A DNA stretch of 64,000 nt from Callorhinus ursinus. Taxonomy: Eukaryota; Chordata; Mammalia; Carnivora; Otariidae. The stretch covers positions 128,161,150 to 128,225,149 of the forward strand of contig NW_020312785.1 of assembly GCF_003265705.1 (NCBI RefSeq), given 5' to 3'. Below are positions 34,190-45,760 of the stretch, piece after piece. The notes under the pieces were generated by a model. It did no database searches, had not been told where the DNA came from, and worked only from the letters and a program-made list of their open reading frames with translations. Position 1 is the stretch's first letter. Each line of letters begins with the position of its first letter. The position numbers and the translations under genes are program-made.

Positions 34190-35135
34190 AGTAATTAAAT
34201 GGAGAAGATCAATAAGCATAGGAAAAGATGCTCCATGTAATATGCATTAAGGAATTGCAAGTTAAAACAATGAGATGTCACTAGACACCTATTGGAATGG
34301 CCAAAATCCAGAACAATCTTATCACCAAATGTTGGTGAAGACATGGAACAACAGGAGTTCTCATTCATTGCTCATGAGAATACAAGATGGTACAACCACT
34401 CTAGAAGACAGTTTGGCAGTTTCTTACAAAATTAAACATACTTTAACCACATGATCTAGTAATCATTCTCCTTAGTAAATAATATGTAAATACTCAAATG
34501 AGTTGAAAAATCATGTCCCTACAAAAACCTGCAAACAGATATTTATAAAAGCTTTATTCATAATTGCCAAAACTTGGAAGCAACTGAGATGTCCTTCAGT
34601 AGGTGAGTAGATAAATCAACTGTGGTATATCCAGAACAATGGGAAATTATTCAGCACTAAAAAATAAATGAGCTATAAATATATGAAAAGTCATGGAGGA
34701 CCCTTAAAGGCATATTATTAAATGAAAGAAGCCATTCTGAAAAGGCTACCTACCATATAATTCCAATTCTATAAATTCTGGGAAAGGCCAAACTATAGAG
34801 ACAGTAAAAGTTAAGTGGCTGCCAGGGACTGGAGAGAGGGAGGGATGAATAGACAGATCACAAAGTATTTTTAGGGCAGTGAAACTATTCCATATGATAA
34901 TATAATGGTGGGTTGATGTCATTACATATTTGTCAAAACCTACAGAATAAAAACACCAAGAGTAAACTCTAATGTAAACTGTGGACTTTGGGTGATAATG
35001 ATGTATCATTGTAGGTTTGTCATTTGTAGCAAATGTAATACTCTGACGTGGATAGTGTGGGAAGCTGTACCTTTTACTTAATTTTGCTGTAAACTTAAAA
35101 CTGCTCTTAAAAAATAAAGTCTATTTTTAAAAAAA
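34190..35135 (+). mobile_element. old LINE-1 3' end
   Basis: ORF2-derived text (AATGAGATGTCACTAGACACCTATTGG, TTGGTGAAGACATGGAACAACAGG) leads to an older 3'UTR ending CTCTTAAAAAATAAAGTCTATTTTTAAAAAAAAG. No open frame remains; the minus frame 34746-35009 is antisense noise. Confidence 0.82.
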
Positions 35136-35664
35136 AGAGAGAGAGAAAAGATTTAGGTTAATAGAAGTTCTTGGGTGCAAGACTTGATATCATAAAGATG
35201 CCATTGCTCTCAACATAAATTTGTCAGTTTAGCACAAACTCAATCTAAACTCCCATGAGATTTTATTTTGAAACTCAGAACTGGAGGTTATTATGCTGAG
35301 AGAAATAAGTCAATCAGAGAAAAAAGGATTTTAAGCTGATCTGGAAGAGTAAACCATTAACCTGAGGACTTAATTAAAGGGTCAAAGGCCAAAAGAAATT
35401 ATTAACTTCATAAGAGTGCTGTGTGCATTAAAGGAATGCCAGAGGCAGACAGTCAGAAAGTCTCTGGACTATAACAAGCACTCAATCAATGTTAGCTATT
35501 CTGGCCATTATTAGATGTAAATAAAGTAGTACTACTCTCAGTGTAATTCTCAAGGTAGAAAAAGAGAATAAAAAATGGTCTGAGGTAAAATATCTCTGAC
35601 GAATGTATTCTAGTAGTAAAGGAAAGGAAAGACATGGTTTGGTAATGAGAAAGGTAGTGAAATC
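35136..35664. other. unclassified intergenic DNA
   Basis: No gene or repeat recognised. Confidence 0.4.
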
Positions 35665-35682
35665 CAAAGGAACAGTTTTTGG

Positions 35683-35874
35683 TGTTTTTTTTAAGATTTT
35701 ATTTATTTATTTGAGACAGAGCATGAGCAGTGGAAAGGAGGCAGAAGGAGAAGGAGAAGCAGACTGCCTGCTGAGCAGGGAGCCCATTGCAATGCGGGGC
35801 TCAATCCCAGGACCCTAAGATCATGACCTGAGCTAAAGGCGGACACTTAACTGACTGAGCCACCCAGGCACCCC
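35683..35874 (-). mobile_element. Can-SINE (SINEC)
   Basis: T-run, AAGATTTTATTTATTTATTTGAG, purine-rich middle, ATCCCAGGACCCTAAGATCATGACC, head complement GAGCCACCCAGGCACCC. Flanks CAAAGGAACAGTTTTTGG (35665-35682) and CAGAGGAATAGTTTTAGG (35875-35892) match at 15 of 18. Confidence 0.93.
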
Positions 35875-36109
35875 CAGAGGAATAGTTTTAGGATACAAGA
35901 AACAAGAACATGTTTCCCTCTTTCCCTTCCCTCTCCACAGATTTATACACCCAGCACACAAATATGTTCTTGTCTCTTATATAATAAGAACTTAGTGCAC
36001 AAGGGGAGGATTGGTCCTGCACTAGCAGTTTATCCCTACTCTCAGGAGATGGGGGCGGCCATTATGGGCATAGACACTAGTCAGAAACTAGAGGTATATG
36101 GTCACATCT

Positions 36110-36215
36110 AGTAGATTATGATCTGTGGGAGTAGGACCCAGCAAAATGAATTCTAACAAGCTCCCTAGATAATCCTTATTCTCAATAGTTTGAAAATCAC
36201 TGCTCTTTCTATTAA
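36110..36215 (+). repeat. MER5A-like fragment, weak
   Basis: AAATGAATTCTAACAAGCTCCCTAGATAATCC...TTTGAAAATCACTGCTC resembles the right half of MER5-group elements, heavily worn. Confidence 0.4.
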
Positions 36216-36630
36216 AAAAACAAAAAGTTCTGCTATGCCAATTATTAAACCCTGTTGATTGGCTTAGGACACTATTTGGATACAATTTTATAGTTATTTA
36301 CTAACTTTTCTTGAAGTGTAGATTAAATTAATGACTTCCATTGTCTTACCAGTTCCAAATTAAGCTCACTCAGAAGAATTATTCCTTCAGCATGGATTAA
36401 GTACATACATGCTCAGCAACACACCTTTAATAAAGAATCTTCTTAAATGTATGAAATCTAAAGCCTTCTCATACTAATATGTCTCTAGTTAGAAATTTGG
36501 GATATATTCTTCTCTACCGCCTTCTCAAAAGGATCATAGAAGAAGGTAAGCAATGTTAGTATTGAGAGAAAGAAGTAGAAACATAACTCAAAGCCCAAGT
36601 AACTGAAGACATTTAATATAAGGTATCTAG

Positions 36631-36804
36631 TGGCACCTGGGTGGCTCAGTTGGTTAAGTGTCTGCCTTCAGCTCAGGTCACGATCCCAGGGTCCTGGGAT
36701 GGAGTCCTGCATCAGGCTCGCTGTTCAACAAGGAGCCTGCTTCTCCCTCTCCTCCCTGCTCGTGCTCTTACTATCTCTGTCGCTATCTCTGTCTCTCTCT
36801 CTCA

Positions 36805-36840
<36 letters not shown>
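36631..36840 (+). mobile_element. Can-SINE (SINEC) with a TA-repeat tail
   Basis: GGCACCTGGGTGGCTCAGTTGG head, CCCAGGGTCCTGGGATGG, CT tract and CAAATAAATTA, then about 30 bp of (TA)n (36812-36840) in place of the usual AAAATCTTT end. Flanks GTATCTAG and GTGTCTAG are a short target duplication. Confidence 0.92.
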
Positions 36841-36844
<4 letters not shown>

Positions 36845-36904
36845 TCTAGGAAATAAGCTATTTACTCACTGGGCTGAAAAGTCAATGATGTAAGAGTTGA
36901 TTTC

Positions 36905-36906
<2 letters not shown>

Positions 36907-36935
<29 letters not shown>
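36907..36935. repeat. (TG)n microsatellite
   Basis: 29 bp of alternating TG, about 65 bp after the TA tract. Confidence 0.9.
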
Positions 36936-36940
36936 CTATT

Positions 36941-37499
36941 TTGTTAGTGATAAGATAGCCAAAAGTTATATAATGGCAAGGCATCTTCCACTATTAAAAA
37001 AAGTGTAAAACCACACAACTGTTCTGGAATCAATTACTAACATAATTCACATTTCACACCAAGTTGTCAGTATATAATGATTTTTTAACAGAAAATTCTT
37101 TGTTGGTTTCAACTCTATGCTATATGGAAAACTCCATTACAGAGCCCCTAAGCTATGCACATTCATTTTATCCCTTTAGTGACTAAAAGTGTGTTTAAAA
37201 TAATTATTGATGGTCTTATTTTCAACTCTTCTAGGATTACCTGAGTTTGTGACATCATAACCCCTGCATCAAAAGTGAAGCAAATGCAACACTCACAGCA
37301 TCTATCCTTCTGTGAATGAGGGTGTGGAAGGAGTAAGCAAATTGGAATTATATGGAACTTGAGGGAAGGGGATAGAGTGAGGCAGATATCAAAATCAAAA
37401 CAAAATATTTAGGATCACACTATTCTAGAAAGACCATGCAAGCCACCTGTTGAGGGCTGAGGGTATGTCTGAGACATCACAGTTTGTGAGCCAGGTCCA
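36941..37499. other. unclassified intergenic DNA
   Basis: Nothing recognised. Confidence 0.4.
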
Positions 37500-37690
37500 C
37501 AGCCTTCTTCTGAACAGTGCCTTAGGCACAGGTCCAGACACTACCCACAAAACTCTACACTCTGTGAAGGCAAGGACCACATTTGGTTTTGTTCACTACT
37601 GTAGGCTTAGCACTTACCATAGTGCCTGATTTCACTGTAGATATTCAATAAACCTGTGTCAAGCCAGTGAATGAATTTTTAAAAAATGAA
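37500..37690 (+). repeat. L2 LINE 3' end
   Basis: CACTCTGTGAAGGCAAGGACCACATTTGGTTTTGTTCACTACTGTAGGCTTAGCACTTACCATAGTGCCTG...ATTCAATAAACCTGTG is the standard L2 tail. Confidence 0.75.
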
Positions 37691-38189
37691 TACATGAATT
37701 AACAGTGACCATTTTCCTTGGATGACAACAAGTCAACCAACTAGTTTTTTTCTCTCTCTTGAAGACTTTAAAAGCGCTGTTAGAAAAGTCATAAAGACAA
37801 TAGGAAGAAGAAAGTGAAAGTCATGATTTAAGGAAAAGCAATGAAGTTAAGTCAAACTGGTTAATAGTGTAGAAAAAAACAAAAATAGAATTCAGGAAGC
37901 ATTCAGAAAAAAAAGCCAAGAGCAAAAGTCATGAACAAGCAGAATGTAGCCAGTAACACAGAAAAAAGATGAAAGAGAGATGTCTAGCAGATTGGCCTTT
38001 CATCCCCAAAGCCCCTGTCAAAGTGTTAAAGAACTGCTCTCAGCAGAAAAGGAACGGCCTTGTTCAGGAGGGTAATGCAAATCCCATTCCTAGGGGAAGC
38101 CCAGGGACTAAAAACAACACGGTGATACAAAGGGTTTAAAGTAGTACTAATTCTATGGTGTAATGAGCCCCTGGGATTAGGATGAAGCT
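37691..38189. other. unclassified intergenic DNA
   Basis: Nothing recognised. Confidence 0.4.
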
Positions 38190-38313
38190 CATCTCCAGCT
38201 GAGGCCTTGCTTAGCTCCTTCCCTCACTCTCCTTCCGCAGAGAATACTCCTTCAAAACTCACCTATCCAGGAATCCCCACCTCAGGTTCTGCTTCTAGGG
38301 GATCTAACCTAAG
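38190..38313 (+). repeat. possible old LTR end
   Basis: Related in ending to 2400-2472 (GGTTCTGCTTCTAGGGGATCTAACCTAAGAC). It is a probable fossil of an LTR family shared by the two sites; not named. Confidence 0.35.
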
Positions 38314-39689
38314 ACATCTACTAAGTGTCAGCCAGATCCAGGGCCAGGCACCATGAACAAATGGTGATCAGCAGAGGCTCAGCTCCTCCCTGTTGAAGTC
38401 CTAGATTTGGTTGGAGACGGGAAAGAGACAATTAAACTAAAACTTAACAATAAAAAATAATTAATTATAAGTCCCACTATTTCAATCAAGAAAAATGACA
38501 CCATCAGTGAAAGGTAGCATCTGGAACACTACAAAATTCAGTGAGCTACAAGATTCCAGACTGATGATTAAATGTCAGAGAGTCACCATTAGAGAAGCTA
38601 GATACTGATGACTGAGGAACAAGCAGTATGTTTTGTTCTTTATGTACCATTCATTGCACACAACCCCAGGCTCCTACCTCCAACTCAGGGGGTCCTTTCT
38701 TTTCCTTCATACAGACTTTCTTCCTTTCCTGTTTTCTATCCCCTTTTCTGTTAATCCAAATATAATTTAGATGAGAGGCTCAGAAAATTTCTGCCCAGTA
38801 TATTTTATGCATGTGAGAATAGAGTAAATAAATACATGGGAAGAGACAGCATGTATCTGTATCCCAGGAAAATAGGTAATACTAAAACCACTCGTTCTCA
38901 GTATCTTCTCCAGTTTCAGCAATTCTCATAAATTCCACACTCATAAGAGAGTTTCAGGAATTAAGAGCATCTCTATAAAACCAAAATGCAAACGATGCAA
39001 TGTCGTAGGGTCCTGAGAAAGTGAGAGTTCCCTGGCTAACTGGGTTAGTAGCCACTATGATTACATATTGCCTACCAACCTTTGTAATGAGAGAAAGCTT
39101 GGCTGCCCTTCCAAAATCAGATGTCTCTTAGATATATGTGAACTCAAGAGTTTCATTTCACAGGAGAAAAGGAAGTGCAGATCCATGTGACTATGGCTGT
39201 GGTTAAAAGGGCTAAGCAGAAGGAGCTGCAATGGGATTGGTTTCTCATGTCCTCAAGCAGCACAGCATCTTCTCCAGGTTCATTTCTTAGGAGACACAGT
39301 TTACTGTCTACATCTCGGAGACTTCCTACTCTGAAAATATTCTGCATGTGGAAAATCTTCCCAATGGAGTTCACCCTCACTGATTTCCTTTCAAAGGAAA
39401 ATTTCTCAGTGACAACATTGGAATTATGCCCAAGAGGGAGATTTTTAAGCTGCTGCTAGTATTTATCAAGACAGATCACTCTCAGAGTAGAAATTTTTAA
39501 AAGCTTTTAGAAGACAGATGTAATGCTGTTTTAATCTGGTTCTTCAAACCAGTACGGCTGGACCTTCATTTTTCTTCACAAGAGCCAGTTCAAATGAGTG
39601 TAAGCTGTATTCTCTAAAAGAGCTGTAAGACGAGGGAAAATGGTCTGTATAGTGATGATACTAGGTAATGAGATTTGCATACCCTAGGT
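38314..39689. other. unclassified intergenic DNA
   Basis: The opposed frames 39153-39380 (minus) and 39175-39459 (plus) overlap almost entirely and have no domain; I do not call either. Confidence 0.4.
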
Positions 39690-39930
39690 AATAATAGCAT
39701 CGTGGGCTCTAGAGTCCCAACAGGCCTGGGGCCAAGCCCCATTCTCCCATTCACTAACTGAGTGAAATTGAGCAAGTTGCTTAATTTCTCTGCCTCAGTT
39801 TCCTTACTCGTACAATGGGGATAATAATAGGACCCATTCATAGGGTGGAGAGGATGATTAAAAACATGATCTTGAAGGCGTAGCACTTTACACACTGCTC
39901 AGCACATAAGAGGGGCTCAACAACCTCCTT
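39690..39930 (+). repeat. MIR SINE
   Basis: GAGTGAAATTGAGCAAGTTGCTTAATTTCTCTGCCTCAGTTTCCTTACTCGTACAATGGGGATAATAATAGG is a well-kept MIR core. Confidence 0.88.
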
Positions 39931-40569
39931 TATTTCACATTATTTAATAAACATTTATTGAGTGTCTACTATATGTTAAGCATTACTATTCCTGCATTTA
40001 TGAAGTTAACTTTCTAGTAGAACATCATACAGAGATTATGATGGTGATAATGATTATGATGGGCTGGTAATGGTGACAATAGTGATGAGAACAGCACAAA
40101 CAGGAAATTACGATCTGTCCCTGAATAACCACAGTGATTTGCTCTTCAAAGTTTCACCTCAAATACTTTTAAAAGTCAGGCAATCTTGTAATTGAGGTTT
40201 AACCAACTCACTCTTTGGGATGAGACTGAGCTGAATTTTATCCCCTGTTCTATAGCCACAAAGGGCCTCCTAAGCTAATTAATGCTATAAACAAGATGGG
40301 AGGGGAATTTTGCCTGCATCAGAGAACAGTTATTTCTAAGCACTTTTGGCTATAATTTTCAAACAAGCATTGTAATTGCAAAGTAAGCAGAAGCCAGCAT
40401 TGCTAAGCCTGGCTTTGTATTCATTACCACTTGCCATTATTCGCTCATTAATGCTGGTCCTGGAGCTGGCAAAAGCCCACTCAGCCTCATCCTAGCTACT
40501 GCGCTCAAATGCAATGGAGCAAAATGTCATAAAAGATTATATACTGCACTGATGCAAAACTCTGGAATA
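39931..40569. other. unclassified DNA with a possible conserved non-coding stretch
   Basis: Holds a low-complexity (GAT)-rich tract (about 40035-40095) and a balanced-composition stretch at 40290-40520 free of recognisable repeats with several TAAT-type sites (see findings). Confidence 0.35.
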
Positions 40570-40820
40570 ATGTGATAGTTATGACCACTGCCTTTGGAGT
40601 CCACCTACATGAATTCAAGTCCAGCTTGAGTCCATCTTGTCCTATACAACTTCAGTCAGCTTATTTCACTTCCCTGAGCCTGGGTTTCCTCCCCTGTCAA
40701 TAGGGATAATGGCAGTCAGTACCTAACTAGTAGAGTTATCAGGTTTAAAGAGATAATCTATGAAAATCATTTAGTACAGTGTTGACTCACAGGAAGTACT
40801 CAAGAAAATTTAGCTGCTAC
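40570..40820 (+). repeat. MIR SINE
   Basis: TTATTTCACTTCCCTGAGCCTGGGTTTCCTCCCCTGTCAATAGGGATAATGG and the ending TAGTACAGTGTTGACTCACAGGAAGTACTCAA define a near full-length MIR. Confidence 0.85.
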
Positions 40821-43800
40821 CATTTTTTATCATGATCATCATCATTCTAACCATCAGAGAGGATCAGTAAGACCACAGTGGGTAAGGAAAGTCCCACAGC
40901 TTGACAGAGGAAAACAAGGAGCCTCCAGAGTTTCAGAAGGAAAAAAAGCGGTGAACATTGGGAAGAAATATCCATGTTCAATCTCATTTTTAAAAATTGC
41001 ACTAACATACTCAAAGGCAAGTCTCATTTTTTCCAATGAATATGAAAAAAATCCTAGAGGAAAATTATATGGTCATCTTATGTCAGCAACCTACATTTCA
41101 AAACAAATTAAGGAAATAACAAAAAGAATTACTTGCATCTGGGTTGCCAAAAGGCCAATTTTTATTTTACTTATTTATCTGGTGAAGAGAGGCAGTGGAG
41201 AAAAGAGTTGTATTTCTCAAAGTCAGGTTTATTGATCCCTCTCTAAATGCATTATCAAGCTAAGAAGTGTAGTCACCAACTGCTTCCTACTAGCTGACTC
41301 GGCGAGCAAACTAAGACCCAAGGGATTTCATTTCCACCTTAGAAAGTCAACTTTCAAAGTCAAGGTAATATTGTTAAGCTTTCATACTGAATTCCCCTTC
41401 AACTAAATCTAAGATATTAGGGTATTAACTTACCAATGGAAAAACCTGAGGGTATGATTTCTAAAGTTTTCAAACTCTCAGTGTGTATACTAAAGCATGT
41501 TTCTTAGTTTCAGTGTTTTACTTTTAATCATTCTCGATCAGGAAAACCTTCAAACTATTTTTAGATGACAAAATTCTGCAATCAAATTATTTTAATGTAT
41601 TCATTTTACCTTTTTAAGCAGACAATATTTCCACATTTCTGAACCAAATTTCAAAAGAGCCACAGTACAGCTTTTTGTTTTGTTTCATCTTGCTTGAAGC
41701 CATAGTTCGATTGGGAGAGTTCCTCAATTACAGAGTCAAGTTTTTTCCTCCAGGAAAATATTCTATTTGCTCTTCTCCCACTATCTTCTCCCAAGTGACT
41801 TTGCCTTTCTCTTCTGAGCTGCACATCTAGTACTTGAAAAATGTCATTTCATGTTGTTCTTTCTAAAATGATTTGGGACCTGGACAGCTTCACTTCTATG
41901 CTTGACAAATAATCATTCTTGATTGAGAAATAGGAGAAAACTGAAAATGCTTCAAGTAAAACGGATTTAAAATGTGAAGCTGCTGCACTATGATATACAG
42001 TTGTAGAATAACAGCCGTTTCATGAAAAGCCACTTCAGAGTAAATCCATGTTAAGTGATACTTAGCCCTCATTTATCTCCCCTTCCCCCAAATCAGGAGA
42101 ACCTGAACACTTCAAAAAAAAGCAAGAAATCTGGTCTTTGGGTTTCACAGCAGGTAAAAAGAAACACCTAATTAACTGGTGGCCTGTTTCTCTTGATGAA
42201 ATATGTATATCATACAGTCACAGCTATAGTAAGACTCATATTAGCCCAAAGAAAAAGTTCAGAGACCCCATGACCAGCTAAGCAATTAGGAGAGCAAGAT
42301 CAAAGATGATTAACATGAGGAACTTTACATAAACATGAAGAAACCCTGAAAAAAAAAAACCTCCACACCCATCTAAAACATGAAAAAAAATTCACAAAAG
42401 TCTATTTTTAAAAAGAATTTAGTTTTCTGAATAAGCAGTAAGAATTCTATAAATAATCAAAATAATAATGTGTTATGTATTCAAATAGTGTAGAAAGGAA
42501 AGGCATTGCTCTAATGTCTATGAATATAGCAAGAGAGCTTTAAATCTGTAATGGCACATGTCATGATTTTAAGAAATGCCCTTAGTTTATCAGAATCACA
42601 CGGTGTGTGTGTTCCGACTGCACACTAACCCATTTCAGAATCCTCAAGTAGCTGACAAAAACTCTGTATCTTTTAAAGCTCTTCAGATGATTCTGACGTA
42701 TCAAGTTTGAGGACATCCAGTTTAAAGGATATAACTAAAGATTGAATCTTTCATACTGTCATGTTCTGACTCATTCACAGATCTGGAAATACTGGCTTGC
42801 CCGTGGTGGGAACAAGCTAATAAATCACAGTGAATATAGGTCTTGGCCGAAAGAATCTCTTTGTCCTATGTACTTATACCGTATTCATTGGGCATGGGTA
42901 ACTTTAAATAAGCATATTTTCCCAGCAAGACAATATTGACACTTTGCTATTTGTTTCACTGCAATTCACTGGTACTGAGCTATACTTCTGTCATTCCAAC
43001 AGGGTTTCCTGAAGCTTGCAAGAGCACTGTAACACATCAAGGCAAAAATAGCTTAAAAATAATAAAAACCACATTCTGTGATGAAAGATGAGTGGTGGGG
43101 CAGATGAGACACAGATTTCAAGGTCACAAGAAGTGGGTTAAATACTTTCTACTCCCACCAAGTGGGGAGAGAATAGAAAACTAAAACTAGCATTTACCAT
43201 TGTTTACTATGTGCCAGACCCGAATATTAGGAAATCCTGTGCAAATTTACTGTTTATTCTAGCCCAGCACTATTAACTCCACTATCTTTTTCAGATTATA
43301 AAGAGAAAAAGAAATCCATGAAAGATATGAGTAAGGTGCTTTACAAATATCTACTAGCAATAAGCACTCAGCTCACTCTGCACACAACCAGCTCTCAAGA
43401 CAAGCCCTGGTTCTGCTATTCCCCACTGAGAATAATGGATAAAACAGCCAACTGTGCTCTTCCCAAAGGCACTTTCTATATCCACAGACATGATCCAAGA
43501 ATTTGGATTTTTATTTGCAACATTCAGACAATCTCTTGTAGTCCTGGGAGACCACTTCTGGTGGCAAAGTTGTCAGGAAAAGGAGATCTTTCAAAAGAAA
43601 AGAACCTACCTAAATACCTTGGAGAACACTGAAAAGAAAATTGGAGAAGCATTCCATTCCTTGTTGATTAGAATGACTTTCCATCCAAACTCTCAATGGG
43701 AAGTGGAAAGTAGAGAAATTTTTCAGAATAACTTGATCCAAAAAAAAGATCTTTCATTTTATTTCTTGTTTAACTCAGATGAATGATCCCAAAATGTATG

Positions 43801-44470
43801 CCTTCCACTTTTTAAAATATACATACATTTTCAGTAACTTCCTTTTCTCAATTATGTTAGTTTCTATTTTTTTTCACTTCATTAGACAAATATCCCAGAC
43901 TAAATACTGAGATTTTAAGGAACAGAAAAATCAATGGCCTCAAAGAATCCATACTTAAGAAGTGCTTCTATCAGAGAAAAGTAATATTCAGATATCTGTA
44001 CTCACCTCTGTCAGCACATCTAAATGGCTCACCAACATAATAAGTTATGTACTTTAATGAAATTTGAAGGAAAAAATGGCTCCATTAATATTTCCTGAAT
44101 TAAATGTAAGTACAAATATCAGTTGGAGACTTAGCACATTCATACCTCAGAAGCAGTAAAGATAACAAGGTAAAAAGTAAAAGAAATATATAGCCCCAGC
44201 TGTGGACACAGCATGTTAAATGACCCTATGAGAATTTCATAACCTCCTTGTACCTCAGTCAAAGCGTGGTATTAAAGGACAATGATGTAGCATTGCATTT
44301 GTTAGAAACACCTGAGTGAGGACCAATACAAGCCCATATTTCCCAGAGTATTATTTCTATTTTGAGGTTCAAGCAGTTTTTGATTTGTTCTGTTGACACT
44401 TGGTCCTAAGAGATTTAGAATAGAAGACAAAGTATAAAACTTTTACACTGGTACAATCAATAGCGGCATC
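40821..44470. other. unclassified intergenic DNA
   Basis: About 3.6 kb with no gene or clear repeat. A weak MER5-like end may lie at 42630-42715. Frames of 60-110 codons (40951-41235, 43318-43632, 43454-43786) have no domain, and the last two overlap in different frames. Confidence 0.45.
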
Positions 44471-44478
44471 TTCTAGAG

Positions 44479-44818
44479 CAGTGCTGTCCAATAGAGATAT
44501 ACATAAGTCACATAGGTTATTTTAAATTCCCTAGTAGCCACATTTTAAAAAAATGAAAAGAAACAAGTAAAATTAGTCTTAATAATCTAAAACATTATTT
44601 CAACATAGAACCAATATAAAAATAATTATTAATGAGGTATTTTACAATTTTTATACTAAGACATTTTTTATACTAAGTCATTGAAATCCAGTGGATATCT
44701 CAGTTTGCACCAGCCACAATTTAAATGCTCAATAGTGCCTGTGACTATTGGCTATGTAATGAACAGCACAAATGCAGAACATTTCCATCACCGTAGAAAG
44801 TTCTACTGGACAGTGTTG
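44479..44818. repeat. non-autonomous hAT-type DNA transposon fossil
   Basis: The left end CAGTGCTGTCCAATAGAGAT and the right end TTCTACTGGACAGTGTTG are imperfect inverted terminal repeats. The 8-bp flanks TTCTAGAG (44471-44478) and GTTTAGGG (44819-44826) match at 5 of 8, as for a decayed hAT duplication. The interior has no ORF, as expected of an internally deleted element. Confidence 0.7.
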
Positions 44819-44826
44819 GTTTAGGG

Positions 44827-45681
44827 TATTAGGAACTTAGAAAATGGGGAAATAATTGTACCTGGCTTGAGAAGGTTGGTCTGAGGACCAGCAGTCAACA
44901 ACTCTCAGATATCCTTAGCTCTTCCTAAAACACCCAATCTCTGGAGCTAATGATTCCATCACTTTAGAGAAGCTCAAACTTTCCTATCTACAACACCCAT
45001 ATCAAATCAATAAATTAAAGGTTTTGAAACTGATGATCCCCAAGGCAGGTCCCTTTCAACTCTCATACCACCTTAGGCAACTGCTACAGCAATCTGGGTG
45101 AACAATAATAACTGACCTTAAGAGAAAAGGTTTGTTTCAAAAGGAACATGCATACAAGTATTTTGTGTTTCAGTGTTATTTGCATTGTACCTTCAGAGAG
45201 ATACAGAAACACTTGGCTTGAATTTGGCTTTTTCTTTCCTTTTCTGTTTATCAGTGTCTTCCCCAGAAGGGGCAGGCACAGGGCCCAGGAGACGTTCTCC
45301 CCTGGAGATCTTCCAAGAGTTACCTTGCAGCACACCACTCTCAGTCAGAAGTTCAAGGGCAAACCCAGCAGCCTCTTTCTTCCCCCTCCTTAAGGGAAGT
45401 TGCCAAAATAATAACTCCTTTCCAAAATGATTATTACAAGAAGAAAATATACAGTTAAAATATTGAATGAAGTCACAAATTTATTGGAGCCCTGCCACTG
45501 TGGATATCTGAATTTGGTGAATTCCAATGTATACATTCAGCAAGAAACAGGAAACCCTACAGAAAGAATGCCAGCTATCCTGCCTACTATTCCACTCAGG
45601 GAGCATATGTGCTTCAGAGAGAACAACTGGTCCCATTTTCCTCCACATTTCAGCATCTCTTTGCTAGGAGGATCCTCTAAT
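44827..45681. other. unclassified intergenic DNA
   Basis: Overlapping frames around 45084-45430 on both strands and 45427-45702 show no domain or consistent choice of frame. Confidence 0.4.
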
Positions 45682-45760
45682 CTTTATTATTATTATCCTT
45701 GAAATATAGTTGACACACAATATTACATTAATCTCAGGTGTATAATCTTTCAATTAAAAT
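45682..45760 (-). mobile_element. LINE-1 3' end fragment
   Basis: TTATTATTATTATCCTTGAAATATAGTTGACACACAATATTACATTAATCTCAGGTGTATAA is the same 3' end as at 14700-14816, about 80 bp. Confidence 0.7.

Noticed and set aside
36641..36856. Frames reading MAQLVKCLPSAQ-type peptides, also at 49443, 51768, 52093 and 63300
   Set aside because: These are Can-SINE heads translated by chance; the same peptide recurs wherever a SINE is read in that frame.
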